Source: Cerioporus squamosus
Lineage: Eukaryota; Basidiomycota; Agaricomycetes; Polyporales; Polyporaceae
Assembly (NCBI GenBank): GCA_022592435.1
Contig: JABYQS010000059.1
Coordinates: 1-64,000, forward strand
Length of the DNA stretch: 64,000 nucleotides
Reading direction: 5' to 3'
Shown here: piece by piece, positions 32,779 through 45,569 of the stretch
How the letters are laid out: every line of letters begins with the position of its first letter
Position numbering within the stretch: the first letter of the stretch is position 1
Made by a program: the position numbers and the translations under genes
The notes under the pieces: generated by a model
What the model saw: the letters and a program-made list of their open reading frames with translations, nothing else
What the model was told of the DNA's origin: nothing
The model's database searches: none

Positions 32779-33654
32779 CTAGCCGACCTTCGCCTCGCTC
32801 TTACCCTCTTGCGCCTCTCTTTCGCGCAACTCTCTGCGCCGCTTGACATCCCAGTTGTAAACCCTAGCGGTATTCACTTCCATGACGGTGATCTGCTCTC
32901 GGAGGAATTCAAGGTCTTCGATGACGCTCGCAAGGCTCTTTTGTGCAGCCTCAAGCTTCGATCTCAGTAATGAGACTGCTGCAGGCAGCTTGTAAGCCAG
33001 CATCACGTTAGCCTGCAAGAACGTCCGCGTCAGGGCATGAAACGCGATGGGAGAGTGAGAACATACTCCTAGCCACAGGTAGACCGTGTCGGTATCCTCC
33101 AGCTCTGCTTCGGCGTACAGAGTATCGTTCAGCTCGAATGTAGTGGTAAGTGGCTTGCCCGCGTTGGGGTCATCATCCAGATCTTCATCGTCAAGGTCAT
33201 CTTCCTTCACGGCAGACTTGCCTTCCTACGATCCGACGGTATGAGAGAGCACATCGGGCACAAGGGCGAGTGCACTCACCCGTCGTTCCTGCAGAAACTC
33301 CACCATGGCCAGTGTCTTTCTGATATCTGGAATCTTATCCTCCAGTCCTCTCCGACGTTGGGCCAAGTTCTGGTCCATGTAGCGATACTTCCTATGGACG
33401 ATCGAGGAAGGTGCATCAAGTTACACATGTGTAGTGGCAATCGGACCGACGCGACGTACGCCAGTGCGGCCTGGAACTCCTTCAACGCATTTTCGGGACT
33501 TGGATCAGGGCCCAGGAACTCAGCGACATCGGCCTGGGGGACGCGTCGTCAACTTCGGAGCCTACGAGAGGATTGCTTCGGGACGGACAATGAAAGGAGC
33601 TTTCGGGATGCCTCTGGGGTTACGCTCCTGCTTCTCGGTAGAGAGTTCAGACAT
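32779..33654 (-). CDS. PAC10: Prefoldin subunit 3
   Basis: Five exons (33654-33589, 33533-33460, 33391-33280, 33225-33067, 33012-32779) give an intact 214-aa protein. Prefoldin is a cytosolic hexameric co-chaperone that passes nascent actin and tubulin to the CCT chaperonin; subunit 3 is an alpha-type subunit. Diagnostic parts are the N-terminal NPRGIPKAPFI, the first coiled coil (KYRYMDQNLAQRRRGLED, then IRKTLAMVEFLQERR), the beta-hairpin region (FELNDTLYAEAELEDTDTVY, LWLGANVMLAYKL) and the second coiled coil (LEAAQKSLASVIEDLEFLRE). Length fits the family. It is transcribed away from MRD1, with 285 bp between the two ATGs. Confidence 0.95.
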
Positions 33655-33939
33655 TCGGCAGACAAGATATTATGTTGCGTAGACCACAGCAAGCAAGGAT
33701 CAGAGTGTACGATGCGTGCAAAGGACGAGCAGTATAGAGTTCTACACGGAGTCAAACCAGTCAAGCCCAATCTCCAGCGAAATCGCGAAGTTCAGCAGAT
33801 AGCCGCCCACGCGATTCGTGCTCCGCTGATAGGCGCCTAACGCAGGGTATATCCCGCCAATTTTTTCTGCGGCTTGCCTTCCATCCTCCTTCTCCTCAAT
33901 CCTTCCCCCGAATACATCTCCGGGCTGCTCGCCAGTCCC
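33655..33939. promoter_or_regulatory. Bidirectional promoter, prefoldin 3 / MRD1
   Basis: 285 bp separate the start codons of two divergent housekeeping genes, so promoters and 5' UTRs of both must fit here. A CT-rich patch (CCATCCTCCTTCTCCTC) lies just before the MRD1 start, as is common in fungal promoters. No clear TATA was seen. Confidence 0.6.
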
Positions 33940-36741
33940 ATGTCGCGCCTCATTGTCAAAAACCTTCCCGCGTACCTCACGCAGGAGCGGTTGCGCAAGC
34001 ACTTCGAGTCTCATGACGGCCCGGGAGGGACACTCACGGATGTTAAGCTCGTACTGAGGCCCGACGGGACGTCAAGGCGATTCGGCTTCATTGGCTACAA
34101 GACCCCTCAGGAGGCCGAACGCGCGAAGAAGTGGTTCAACAGGTCATTCGTCGACTCGTCGAGAATCACCGTGGACGTTATAGACGTACGTCTTGATGGC
34201 TATATGCGCACGTATTCCAATACTGACACGGAGGTATGGCTACAGGGTGCGAAGGATGCCCCTACTCCGCGTCCTAACAAGCGTCCCAGGTTGGGTCCGT
34301 ATCCTGACGAGGTAGAGAACCACAGCAAACCCACGAAGAAGTCAACGGCTTCAACCGATGCGCAGAAGGGAGCACGTCATGAGCTCGAGGACGAGTTCAT
34401 GCAGGTAATGCAGCCTCGTACGAAGAAAGGTCCGTCGTGGAAGGACGACGAGCCGACGCCGGCTGCCTCGGGTTCCGGTCCGCCCGACGCCGCGGCGTCG
34501 TCGTCGTCGTCGAAGAGCCAGAAGTCGAGAAAAGGCAAGGAGAAGGTCGTCGCTACGAGTGAGGATGACTCCGCCGCGCAGCAAGAGCCAGAGTCAGTCT
34601 CAGATCTGGACTGGCTGCGACGGCACACTACCAAGCTGGACACCGACGTGGGCGAGAAGGTTTTCGAGCAGTCAGAGGACGAGTCGATGGATGGGGATGA
34701 TGACGAGGATGCTACTGTATGTGCACTCGACTTTACCACCCCTTCATGCACCTGACCGTTTCCTCAGGACGCCCAGGAGCCTCCGCCAGATCCGACAAAG
34801 TCGACTATACTGCAAACCTCCAGACTATTCCTCCGCAACCTTGCTTTCTCGTGTACTGAGGATGAGCTAAGGGAGCTCTTCCAAGCTCATGGCGATGTAT
34901 CTCAGGTGAGTTCGACGCTCGCACTTGTCGTTATCCATTTCGGCCGGAAGGGGGCACAGTTGTCGTGATGATAAACTTGATTAGGGACATCAGACTCGTT
35001 CGCGAGGGTGCTGATCCTCAGGGAAACCGATAGTAGAAATATATTCTGATCTTTTCGCCCCCTTCCACTTCATCTCGCTGTTCTATATTTCAGTGCTCAC
35101 CCACGCTCTTTCAGGTCCACCTTGTGCTCGACCCCAATACGAAACAGCCGAAAGGTCTGGCGTACGTCTCGTTCGCTAAGCCGGAGGCGGCATTGGCCGC
35201 GTACGAGGCTCTAGACAAGACGTCTTTCCAAGGACGGCTGTTGCACATCCTTCCTGCTGTCGATCGGAAGGGTAAGGTCGAGGAGACGGATGGTGAGGGG
35301 AAGAAGCGGACGCTGAAGCAGGATAGGGAGGCGAAGCGTAAGGCGGGGGCAGGGAAAGAGTTCAATTGGGCCATGTTGTACATGAATGTACGTCTAGTTG
35401 CAGCGAATATATTTCGTTTGCGCGTCCTAGCTCTGACACGGCTTCTTGTAGAGCGACGCAGTTGTGTCATCGATCGCAGACCGTATGAACGTCTCGAAGG
35501 CGGACATTCTCAACCCAGAGTCCGATAACGCCGCCGTGAAGCTCGCCCTCGCGGAGACTCACGTCATCCAAGAGACGAAGACATTCCTTGAGCAGCACGG
35601 TGTCGACCTTTCCGCCCTTGATACATCCGGACCTCGCAGACCACCACGCTCCGACCGCATCATCCTCGTCAAGAACATCCCATACGGCACCTCCGCCGCT
35701 GACGTACGCGCCTTATTCGAGCCCCATGGCGAGCTTCGTCGTGTGCTCGTCCCTCCCGCAGGTACCCTGGCCGTGGTAGAGTTCGTCAATCCAGATGAGG
35801 GTCGCAAGGCATTCCGTGCCGTTGCGTACCGCCGATTAGGAAACTCCATCATCTACCTCGAGAAAGGTCCCGAGGGCATGTTCATCACCGACGAGCCCAT
35901 CGCCGACGCCCCGGCGGCGGTCCCGGAGCCAGTCACCGCGACGGGTACCGCGCCCATTGCCATCCCCGACAGCGCTGCAGGTGGGGCGGACGAACCGCCA
36001 CTCAGCTCGGGGACGACTCTATTCGTCAAGAATCTCTCCTTCAGTACCACCCCGGAGAAGCTCACCCAGGTCGTGCGACACCTCCCCGACTTCGTGTTCG
36101 CGCGCATCCAGACCAAGCCTGATCCTGCGCGTCCTGGCGCGCGTCTCAGTATGGGTTATGGGTTTGTTGGGTTCCGCACGCCAGATGGGGCGCGTCGCGG
36201 CTTGAAGAGCATGGACGGGCTTGTGCTGGATGGGCACAAGCTCGTCGTGAAATGGGCTGGGCGTGGTGCGGAGGAGGGAGAGGGTGCAGATGACAAGGAG
36301 AAGGTCAAGGCGCGGACGACGAAGATGATCGTCAAGAACGTGCCCTTCGAGGCGACGAAGAAGGATATCCGCGAGCTTTTCGGGTGCGTTCGTGTCCCTG
36401 CTCTCGTTTCTTGTAGCTCTGATGCTGATGAGTTATATAGTGCCCACGCACAGCTCAAGTCTGTCCGTTTGCCTCGCAAGTTCGACCATCGCACCCGTGG
36501 ATTCGCTTTCCTCGAGTTCACGACGCGGCACGAAGCCGAGCGTGCGTATGCCACGCTTAAGCACACTCACTTCCTCGGTCGACATCTGGTGCTCGAGTGG
36601 GCAGAAGAGGGCGAAGTCGATGTCGACAAGCTCCGGGAGAAGGCGGGTGTCAGCTACGGCGGGGGCGCGGAGATGCCCGGGAGGAAGAGGAAGTTGGACT
36701 TGGGAGGAGATGGCGACGGCGACGGTGACGACGACCTATGA
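33940..36741 (+). CDS. MRD1: MRD1, multiple-RRM rRNA-processing factor
   Basis: Six exons (33940-34185, 34246-34716, 34768-34905, 35115-35387, 35452-36383, 36441-36741) encode 786 aa. MRD1 (human RBM19) binds pre-rRNA in the nucleolus and is needed for early 18S rRNA processing in the SSU processome. Five RRMs are visible: LIVKNLPAYLTQ at the N-terminus, RLFLRNLAFSCTEDEL (about 258), IILVKNIPYGTSAADV (about 440), TLFVKNLSFSTTPEKL (about 563) and KMIVKNVPFEATKKDI (about 665). Most have a recognisable RNP1, such as FGFIGY, YGFVGF and FAFLEF. An acidic low-complexity linker separates RRM1 from RRM2, as in orthologues. Introns 34186-34245 (60 nt) and 36384-36440 (57 nt) are multiples of three without stops, so naive translation reads through them. 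The third intron is long, 209 nt. Confidence 0.95.
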
Positions 36742-37027
36742 TATGTGCTCTCATGTTCTTACTGGTTCGTGGTTATCAATTTCGCTGCCGCGAGGATATG
36801 TCGCCATATGTGACGTTCGGTAGTATGGTCGGGCCAGTCGCGGCTGAGTCGCGGTAAGCATGAGATCATCGGCGCTAACTGGTACGACCTCTTCCTCCGA
36901 CCACCATCTCTTGAGCCTTGTCACTATTCCCTCATCTTCACTGCTCAGCATGTTCAAGGCTTCACTCGGTCTATTGTGAGTATTGCGCGTCCCGTTGTTG
37001 AAGGAAAAATGTCATAATGTCTCTCAG

Positions 37028-37526
37028 CCCGAAATCTCCATCTTGTATGTCCAGAACCCATACCCTGATTCGCTGCGGGCTCAAACAAATCTCGTCTAGC
37101 CACAACCCTTCTTCTCCGGCCTCGAAGAACGCCCTGAACTTGCTGCGTTCCGCTGTCTCGGGGCCGTACCCACCGTCGAAGCCATCAGCGCCGCCTCTCA
37201 ACTTCAACCTTGAGGTCATCGAGAACACACCGCCGACCGCGGACCAGCTACGGACCATTCTGTCATATCTGCCATCCAAGTCGGCGACTGGTCCAAGCGC
37301 TCCATTCCAGACGCCTTCTCCGGACGTCTTGCTCTCCGCACACCCCACCGTAGATACTCGTCCGACGAGTGCGGACGGTGTGGTCAAGCTCGCATCGCAG
37401 AACCCCAATGCGCTGAAGTGGCCCATCGTCGTGGACTGGCACAATGGCAAGGCTGCCGTCGGGGATCTGGAGGGCGTGAAGGGATTGCTGGAGGAGCTCA
37501 GGAAGAAGAGGGACGGGGAGGCGTGA
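37028..37526 (+). CDS. FMP46-like mitochondrial redox protein (5' end unresolved)
   Basis: A small thioredoxin-fold protein of the fungal Fmp46/DUF1687 family, thought to be a mitochondrial oxidoreductase. A 17-nt exon (37028-37044) reads PEISI and is joined across a 55-nt intron (37045-37099) to the main exon. This restores the family start PEISIFHNPSSPASKNAL. Further family features are LNFNLEVIENTPPTADQL, TILSYLP and, near the end, NPNALKWPIVVDWHNGKAAVGD and a basic C-terminus. The first exon is not settled. ATG 36954 with a GTGAGT donor after GLL is attractive but joins out of phase with PEISI, and no alternative ATG gives a clean frame. A sequencing error or an undetected upstream exon may explain this. 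Confidence 0.7.
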
Positions 37527-37945
37527 GCCTGGGCGAAGGTCCGCTCTCCTTGACGTCAAGGTGTGCTCGAGACTCGAGACTTAGCAGCTGATGGACCCTA
37601 CCGAATGACAGCGTGTATCACTAGCCTGCACAGTATGTGTTCCTCACCGCTTCTATCATTGACAAGTGATGCTTGCCTTCACTTGATATGGACACGGATC
37701 TGCAAAACACCCGGGCGCATGCATTGCACCGGCGCGTTCGGCTGCGTTGTACCTTTGTCGCTCCATGCTATGCCGAGAGCATGTCGTGAGGCTGTTTGAG
37801 ATCGAGCACAGCGTGGAAAGCCTATTTGCATTTACCCCTTCGCTCATAAGATGTCTGCAGTGGCGCGACTTCCAAGACCCATTCCCTCCAGACCTCAAAA
37901 ATAGGCGTTGCATGGGGTAGTGACAGGGATCTCCTCGTACTCGCA
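37527..37945. other. Intergenic region
   Basis: This is the 3' flank of the FMP46-like gene and the upstream region of the DUF6533 gene. No ORF or repeat of note was found. Confidence 0.4.
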
Positions 37946-39729
37946 ATGTCCGACGCTCAATTCATATCCCCTGTCACGGTTGGGGAGATGCTTGACAATG
38001 CCTTGTGAGTAGGCTCTTCTCGACATGTTGGGGCGTTCACATAAGAATTCTTCGGTAGCATGCCTCAAGCATATTATGTGGAATTGGGTTGCATTGGTGT
38101 GTTGCATGTCAATGTGCGTTGTTGTTGCACTGTGTACACGCTAACCGAACGTCGCCGTTCTCTAGCGCTCATCGTTTACGAGCACTTGCTCACCTTGGCA
38201 AGTGAGCGTCGCGCAATATGGAACAGACCATGGTCTATTCCAACCATTCTGTTCCTTCTCAACCGCTATCTGCTCCTCCTCTTCGCATTGGCGATATTCT
38301 TGTGGGGTTTTGTCCCATGGGAGACAGATTCGGTCAGTGCCGCCTTCACCGGAGACACCCTTGTTGAGTCTCGACACCCAGCTAACTCCACTTGCGTTCT
38401 CAGATGTAAGCAGAGGTACTCATCGTAAGCACATGGGTCACTGAATATCCCTCAAGGTGTCGCCTTCCTGCGCTGCTCCAAGTCATAGCCCCAATGGCAA
38501 TCATGGCTGTGAACGTAGGTTCGTTCTGACTCGGAGGTTGTCTTTGTGATGATGTGCTGATTGTATGCCCGAAGTCTTCATGGCGCTACGCATACATACT
38601 ATCAATAACCGCATGTGGAGCTGGACTATCTTACTAATCTTACTGGGATGCGTTGAGATCCCTCCAAACATCGTGCGCCTACTCACTATGTTCCTCTGTG
38701 TCAAACTCTGACAGTTGACCTCTGCTGCCCATAGGTCATACTTGTGCAGAGTCAGTACGTCGCGATTCACCCTAGTGGTCTACCATATGGGGGCTGCGGG
38801 GAGGCTTCATACGAGCCGGACAGACTAGACAAGCCAGTTTGGAAAAGGTCATTCGTTTCGCGGCCTCATTATACTTGTGTGACTCACGGGCCTCATCTCC
38901 AGAGGTCAGATAACCTGATTTGCAAGCGGCTTCGTGCCATTCATTCTGATCTGCGCGTGTAACTGCTACAGTCATCGTCGCCGTCTCGATTAGCAGCTTT
39001 GTCGCGAGTTTTCTCGTCGTGGCCATCACGTGGTACCGGACTCTGGGACTAGTGCTCGCCGCGAGAAAGGTGAACATGCGAGCATCGTTAGGATACTATC
39101 TACTTCGAGATGGTACGTACTCCTGTCGTTCTTCCCAGTATGATCCGCTGACGCATCTCCAGGGACCACGTACTTCTTGTGAGCGGCATGGTCGACAATT
39201 TTTGCCCGCTACCCCTTGACTGACTATGATTGCTTAGAACAGGGGTTTTGATCAACACTATCATCATCTACATTCAGTTGAAGGTGCGTCCCTCAAGTCT
39301 AACGGACTGATATGAAATGCTCATTTCGCCTTTCAGAGAGCTGTATCACTCTCCTTAATTTCCATCTCGTCAGTCGTTTCTTAACAGTAGGTTATTCCTC
39401 GCTTGCTCACCTTAGTATGCAACAGCCTCCAATCCATCTTCATGTCGCGTTTCATACTAAACTTGCGAACGGCACCGTTCAATCCTTCGCTCACACTGCC
39501 GACAATTTCAGGGGACCCATCATCGGCATCCTCGCAGATGACGGAGCTCCGCTTCTCCCCGTCCGCTTTTGACAATCTCGGTGCGCCCCTGGACGTCGAG
39601 GGCGAGAACGATAGCGAATACGAGAACGGGTACCTCGAGATCGAAGCGGATGATGACGAGGGCACGTCGCATGGCCCCGGGGTTGTGGGCGAGTACCACG
39701 CTGTTCCGGAGGAGGAGGATGGTGCGTAG
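37946..39729 (+). CDS. DUF6533-type multi-pass membrane protein
   Basis: A spliced gene of many short exons. Firm parts are exon 1 (37946-38004, MSDAQFISPVTVGEML), exon 2 (38059-38087, MPQAYYVEL) and exon 3 from 38166, whose splice gives ALIVYEHLLTLASERRAIW and ILFLLNRYLLLLFALAIFLW. That is the N-terminal signature of the basidiomycete DUF6533 family. Later hydrophobic segments occur in order: LLQVIAPMAIMAVN, WSWTILLILLGCVEIP, VIVAVSISSFVASFLVVAIT, VLINTIIIYIQLK. The family hallmark LGYYLLRDGTTYFL is split by an intron. The last exon (from 39416) carries SIFMSRFILNLRTAPFN and an acidic cytoplasmic tail ending EEEDGA. Some middle splice sites (38.3-38.4 kb, 39.3-39.4 kb) remain ambiguous. Function is unknown; the family is large in Agaricomycetes and predicted to sit in membranes with about seven helices. 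Confidence 0.75.
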
Positions 39730-41201
39730 CCGGCGGGAGAAGTGGTTGAGTGTGGCTGGTATGTTCTACGAACTCGGAGCGAGGCGTGGTTCCGCATTGT
39801 CATCTCATGAACGTGTATATAGATGTGCTGATACGTTCCTATTGTGCCAGGCGGACAACCGACGGTCTGAGACTCTATACCTCCCTCCGCCGACCGTTGT
39901 GCCATGAGGGGAAGCCGAACATCGGGTGGGAACCAACACGAACTTGGGACGCGCCCGTTGTATAGGGCTGTGTGACGTGCCTTGGACCCACACCGGCGGG
40001 CAGGGAGTCCCTCAGCAATACTTCCCAGCACGTGTGCACACATTCGCATCTTCAGACGTGCGCACGTCGAACCTACCGTTATGCAGGTCAACATTCCATC
40101 CATCCTACGTCTTGGACGTATCACCACACGAGTCCCTGGTACGTGTGCTGAGCCGTGCGACCCCGTAGCGTCGGCGCATGCACTCGCAGGGGTGGAGTCG
40201 TGTCCAACCATCGGATACGTCATCGTGGACCACATTGGCCGTCTCGCTCGCCAAGAATCTGACTACAGACGTTTGATACACGGAAGAGCCGAGGCGTAGT
40301 CTGAGTTTGGTGCCGGTGGCAGGTGCCCTCGACTTGTGGGAGGCGCCCGCAGCTTAACTCTACTGGGCAGAGACCACAACCGTGGATCTGCGCAATCCGA
40401 ACGAGACTCACATCCGCAGGCCGTGTGAAACACTCATTGGTATACTACAGGGCATATGGAGTGAGATGCGCGGGACGAGGCTGACGATATGCCGGTGGGT
40501 GATATGTATCGCCACTGGTCTTCCACCGTATGCTGACGATGCTCCCGTGGTCCTGTCAAGTCTCGAGGAATGCCAGGCGGTCATTCCGGCATGGAGATGC
40601 TGTATGGACCATCCGGAGCATATTACCCCACAATCAATACCGGACGCTTCTCGTTGCCTTCTAGTGAGTGGCACGCTGCGGCACGGCGGTGTGTGTGATT
40701 GACTAGTGGGACTTTTCGTTGCCGTGGCCAAGTGTGCTCCTGCCCAGAGCACCCAAAGAGAGTAGCCATCCCTGCGGCACACTGGGCGCGGAGGCGCCGA
40801 AAGTTCCCATGGCCCACCTGATGGCTGAAGCATTGCCATACCGGCAACCAAAAACGTATGTTTCCCCGACGTGGATGGGATAAATCGTGCGCTAATGGTC
40901 CCGAGCCAGCAGTCTGAACACGCCTATACCCACGGGTCGGGTTGACGGTGATGCGGGGATTCCCTCGCAGTGGCCCGTTCTGGTTATTGGGACCCTCCCG
41001 TCCCTTTAAGCCTCCCATCTACCTGAGACGGTCCATTTTCGCCTCCCTCATCCACCATCTTGCTTGGCAGTTACGGCCGTGCTACGTCCTATCCCTCCTC
41101 AACAACTCAGTAGTGCACCGTGTTGTATGGTGGTTGCGCATCGAGAGGTTGGATCATCCGCCCTCAGAAGCGAAGTGCTTATTCTTATTTGACCGGTTGA
41201 T
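39730..41201. other. Intergenic region, no gene recognised
   Basis: About 1.5 kb. Overlapping ORFs exist on both strands, for example a 284-codon minus-strand ORF entering from the DUF6533 3' end, but they lack domains and are probably antisense shadows. No repeat, tRNA or TE remnant was recognised. Confidence 0.4.
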
Positions 41202-43258
41202 ATGAGGTATGTCATTCGCGACGATACTCTAACGGTGCCAGTAGGCTGACATACAGGAAACTCCGCAACTATTCAAGGTGTCATGGATCCCGCCCCGCAT
41301 GGATATCGCTGCTCATTTCTCCGCCAATCCTCCCTTTCCTGCTTCCTATTGCGATCACGCACGCAGACCCCGTCAACATCACTGTCGACGACACATCCTC
41401 CTCCATAGTGTATTCTCCTGCATCCTCTTGGCACGCGTCAACAGTCCCTTGTCCCGCCTGTCTCGGCCCGAGTCCGTCTCTCGCATCCAACGGGACATGG
41501 CACGATGGAACACACATCATCCCTACTGTGGACGGGGATGACGTTCCCGATCCTTCGAACGTCAGGTCCGGAGGTCGCGGTAAAGGGAAGGACGGCGATG
41601 GCGACGATGGTGGGAGTGATAGCGACGACGACGAGGAGAGTACGAGCAGCACCTCCAGCCCTGCCGCCAACCCCTTCTTCATCCCGAATTTTGACAGCGA
41701 TGACCCCGGGTTCAAAGACCAGCTGGTCTCTGCCCAGTTCAATTTTACCGGTAAGTTCTATGCTTGTCGATCACGGGATGTACGAAGAGGCTCGGATTGG
41801 TTGCATGGCTCCGCTCACGATGATTGGTCCAGGGTCTGCTGTCTATGTCTACGCTCTAATCCCCCTCGGAGCCGCTCCAGCGAATTCGACGCCGACATTC
41901 ATGAATCTCACATTCTTGGTGGACTCGCAGCGCGCTGGGACATACCAGCACACCGGGACGGCTTCTGCATCCGGATTCCTACCTTCACAGCTGGTGTTCG
42001 GGCAGTCCGGATTAGCCCAAGCGCCCCATTCGTTGACGATCGAGATCGGACCGGATTCTGTCTTGCTCTTGGATTCCATCGTCTACACCCAGGGTAGTCT
42101 CGCTGACGGGGCAGGCGGGGCAAATCAAGCATCTACTTCGAGTACAAGTGCCCCTGGATCGCAAGAAACGGGTTCAGGGACTGGGAGCTCAGCGCCAAGC
42201 GTTGGTCCCGGGACTTCCAAGTTGTGCGTATAATTCCCGCTTGTATTTCGGGAACCTGCCATTCACTCACGTACCGAATTATCCTATTCGCTGGTCGTTC
42301 GGAATATCTCACTGATTCTTGATTCGCTCCTGCGTTATCTATACCTCCCCGCACTCACCTCCCCCTTCTCTCCTGATATCCGCCCTCCACCACGCCGGTG
42401 TCGCTCTGACTTCCTCCCGTCATCATCATGTCCTCCAGGTCCCCCAGCCAGTCTAAAACACACAACATCGCCACCTTCGCAGGCGCGGTCGGTGGCAGCG
42501 TCGGTCTCCTGGCTGTCCTTGCACTCTCGTTGGCAATCAGCATCTACCGGCGGCGAAGACGCGCTGCTCGTCGGGACCGACGCTACCGACACTCCCATAA
42601 TCGTTCAGACCCCGACTTCGATAGCGAGTCCTTCCACACTGATGGTTCCGAGGATAGTCCGCCCATGCAGGGCCCGGCCCCGTTCGTGCCACGGTACTTC
42701 CCTGGGACCGTCGTTCCAGCACCACCGCCGCCGTACAGTCCGCCAGACGCAACGACGGCGCTGCTATCCTCCACCTCTCCTGTACCATGGGCACCCCCGC
42801 GGATACCGGCACCTGGAGAGGACACGTCATATGCCGACCGACCACCTCCCACACCACCACCATTCCCCGAGGACGGCCTCGACGACTACTTCGCACCACC
42901 ATCATTTCCGGCAGCCATTTCCTCCCCTATACCCGCGATCCTCGCTGGTTACTCACCAGTAGCGACCACGTCAGCGCCGGTAAGCACGTCGCCGATGCCC
43001 CTGCACACGAATGGTTCCGGGTCGAGAGGGGTGTACGCGACGGACCCACATCCTCCTCGCTCACGAGCCAATTCCGATGCGCAATCGCAGCGGAGTGGCT
43101 ACTCCGACCGACCACCATCATTCGCCTCGCAAGCGCCGCCTCTGATATCCTTGCCGCAAGAAGATGCGGGCGGACGTGTAGAGGGGGAAGGGGAGCATGT
43201 CCGACAGCGGATATCTGATGAGGACCGTGCATCTGTACGGTCTTCACGGTCCCAGTGA
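41202..43258 (+). CDS. Single-pass membrane protein with ectodomain
   Basis: Four exons (41202-41206, 41257-41750, 41833-42223, 42439-43258) encode 569 aa. The first exon is just ATGAG. Splicing it over a 50-nt intron with a CTCTAAC branch gives MRKLRNYSRCHGS, followed by a signal-peptide-like stretch (LLISPPILPFLLPIAITHA). The extracellular part contains WHDGTHIIP and a beta-rich region (SAVYVYALIPLG, PTFMNLTFLVDSQRAGTY, LTIEIGPDSVLLLDSIVYT) with N-glycosylation sequons. This matches the jelly-roll-like ectodomain common in Agaricomycete membrane proteins. After a Ser/Thr/Gly linker comes one membrane helix (ATFAGAVGGSVGLLAVLALS) and a basic stop-transfer (YRRRRRAARR). A long Pro/Ser-rich cytoplasmic tail follows. 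The function is unknown; a wall-sensor or adhesion role is only inference. The third intron is long (215 nt). Confidence 0.8.
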
Positions 43259-45569
43259 TGCATTCATTGTTCATACCCTACTTGGCTCGCAGTAATGGTG
43301 AGTGCTCGTGCCTGCTCAATCCCCCGCTTCGCTGCGATGCGCGCGGCCGACTCTGCTCGTGAGGCCGCGTGCGACCCGCCCTTAACTCGGTCTATCGCCG
43401 ACGTCCGACTGCATCCACGTTCGGCGTGACGCAAGGGTGCAAGAAAGGTGGCGTGGGCGCATTTACCCCAGCGTCGGGCTGAACTTCCCACCGTTTGCGC
43501 GCTGCCTGCCCTGCCCGCACAGCGCGTTCCCAGTGGCAGACCTTGCGCGTCCCGGGCGTCGCACGCGCCTTCCCACATTGGACCCGGAGGCGTTCTGCAG
43601 TCACACGAGTGGGGTTCCCAGTCCCTGTTCGCTCTCATACTGTCCGGGCGGAGCTGGCTGACATGCGACTGTGCCTGCTTTTCAGATTGGCACCGACGAC
43701 GACCTGCACGACTCATGGGCCACCGATGGCGGCTCACATTACGCGGTCCACGCCGCTCGGTAGTCGACACCTCACATCCCGAACGCGATGGGCACCTCTT
43801 CCCCTATTGTCGCCGTGATGGGTTTGCTTCAGCGTTGCGGTTATGTCGCTCTCATAGGCATACTCCACCCCGCACAGATGTATCTTAGACCTAGCATTGC
43901 AGCATCAACGACTTTCTATTCGCATCACATGTACATGTATTACGTATGTCAATGGGACGCAGGACTGTGTGGGGGTATACAACCACGAATGGGATGACCG
44001 ACGTAACCGTATGCGCGAGTACACCCCAAGTTCCATGTATTGCTAGGAAAGTGTGGTATTGCTTCCGTTGGGTGGCTCTCATGTGTGGGACAAATGCGTC
44101 GGTGAGGAGCCTGATGTGGATACTCTGTAGTGCACTCATCCAGATGTTGGGCGGCCTTTTGGCGCATCGATGCACCAAATGCCAGACAGTCGGTCCCGAA
44201 GCGCATCAAGTGCGAGCGGTGACGGGCGGACGCTTTCAAACTTGTACCCTACTACGTATCATGCTCCAATGTACATGATGCGTGTACGGAGAGACGACAC
44301 GAGGCTGCACCTTGCCCCACGCTCGGGCGGGGAGACCGATGGTCCGAGAGAAGCAGGTGTAGTCCCTAGTCAGCCATGGATTCTGTCACGAGATTGCTTT
44401 CATATTCCTACAGAGTTTGAGACTTGGTAGTGTCACATGAATGCAGAAGTCTGGTAAGGAAGATACGCGGGGTTTCTTACATATAGGCGTTCGGCGGAAG
44501 TCGAGCGAGTTCTTCCTGATACCCGTCGAACAATCACCTAATCGCATGGACGCTACCGTATCCGAGGGTCTGTCTTGTAGATAGAATACAACGCATGCTG
44601 TGTCGGAGAAGAACAGTCCCGTACTCCCCATATCCGACCAATCGCATATACATGCGGATAATCCTTGGGTCTTGTCCGGAACACCTCAGTTCCCCAATAG
44701 CCTCCGAGAAGTCATCAAGAGACACTGGAGCCAATAGTAGTGGACTGAGTAGACTTTCGACAGTGCAACTCGCTGATTCGTTGAGGAATATACTGCGTCA
44801 GTGCGCGGGCCGATGGTCACTTCAACATGAGCCACCGGAGCTCATCCCGGGATAGATAAAAGCTAATCTTTCACATCACATCTGACTTGAACAGTACGCT
44901 ATTTCTCAAAAACCTAAGTATATGGTCTCATTCACGACTCGAGAGCACAACTGACAGAAGAAGCTCGCAAAGCACAAGGTAGTGGTAGCACAGCAACCAG
45001 TGGTCGTGTCCGACTACAACAGCACACTAAAACATCTCAGCTAAGCCTCACTAATGCAGCAGCCAATATGTACATGAATACACAATGTCATATGCGGTTG
45101 AGGTAGTGTACCGTCGGTGACAGGCCAATTCTACCCTACAAGCGTCTGGCGTTCAGTAGCCTCGTGTACAAACAGCGTCTATATTGATGAGACCACCCGG
45201 CGTCTAAACGGTATCTCCGCCTAAACTGTGACCATATCCTGGGCAACCGAGTCATTCTCTTTCGCATCTCGACTTCAGGTGAAGTACGGGCAGTCTTACA
45301 GTCTTATGGCGCAGGACTAAGAGAAGTGCAGCAAGTACATTGTAATCTTTCGGATCGCAGCAACATATCTAGCGGCGACTCCATATCACCGCCACGGCCT
45401 CTGGATTACACGTACGAGAACACGGTAGATCGCTGGGCCAGCAAGTCAGGGATCACAGCTCTTCTGATAGGCAGGTCTCCACATTCAAGGGTGCGAGTAC
45501 CCCGTCAGCCGATAGATTCGTACTGTCAACGACTACGAATCTTGAAGTCCGGGTGCCAGATCGCACAAG
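43259..45569. other. Intergenic region, no gene recognised
   Basis: A 2.3-kb gap. The left part (43.3-43.9 kb) is GC-rich with overlapping ORFs in several frames and no domain. The right part (44.3-45.5 kb) is AT-richer and has no ORF above about 100 codons. No TE signature was recognised. Confidence 0.4.

Noticed and set aside
39381..40235. 284-codon minus-strand ORF overlapping the DUF6533 3' end
   Set aside because: Much of it is the antisense of the acidic C-terminal exon of the DUF6533 gene. It has no domain and a mixed composition.
43264..43770. 168-codon minus-strand ORF after the membrane-protein gene
   Set aside because: Arg/Ser-rich, with no domain; plus-strand frames across the same bases are equally open.
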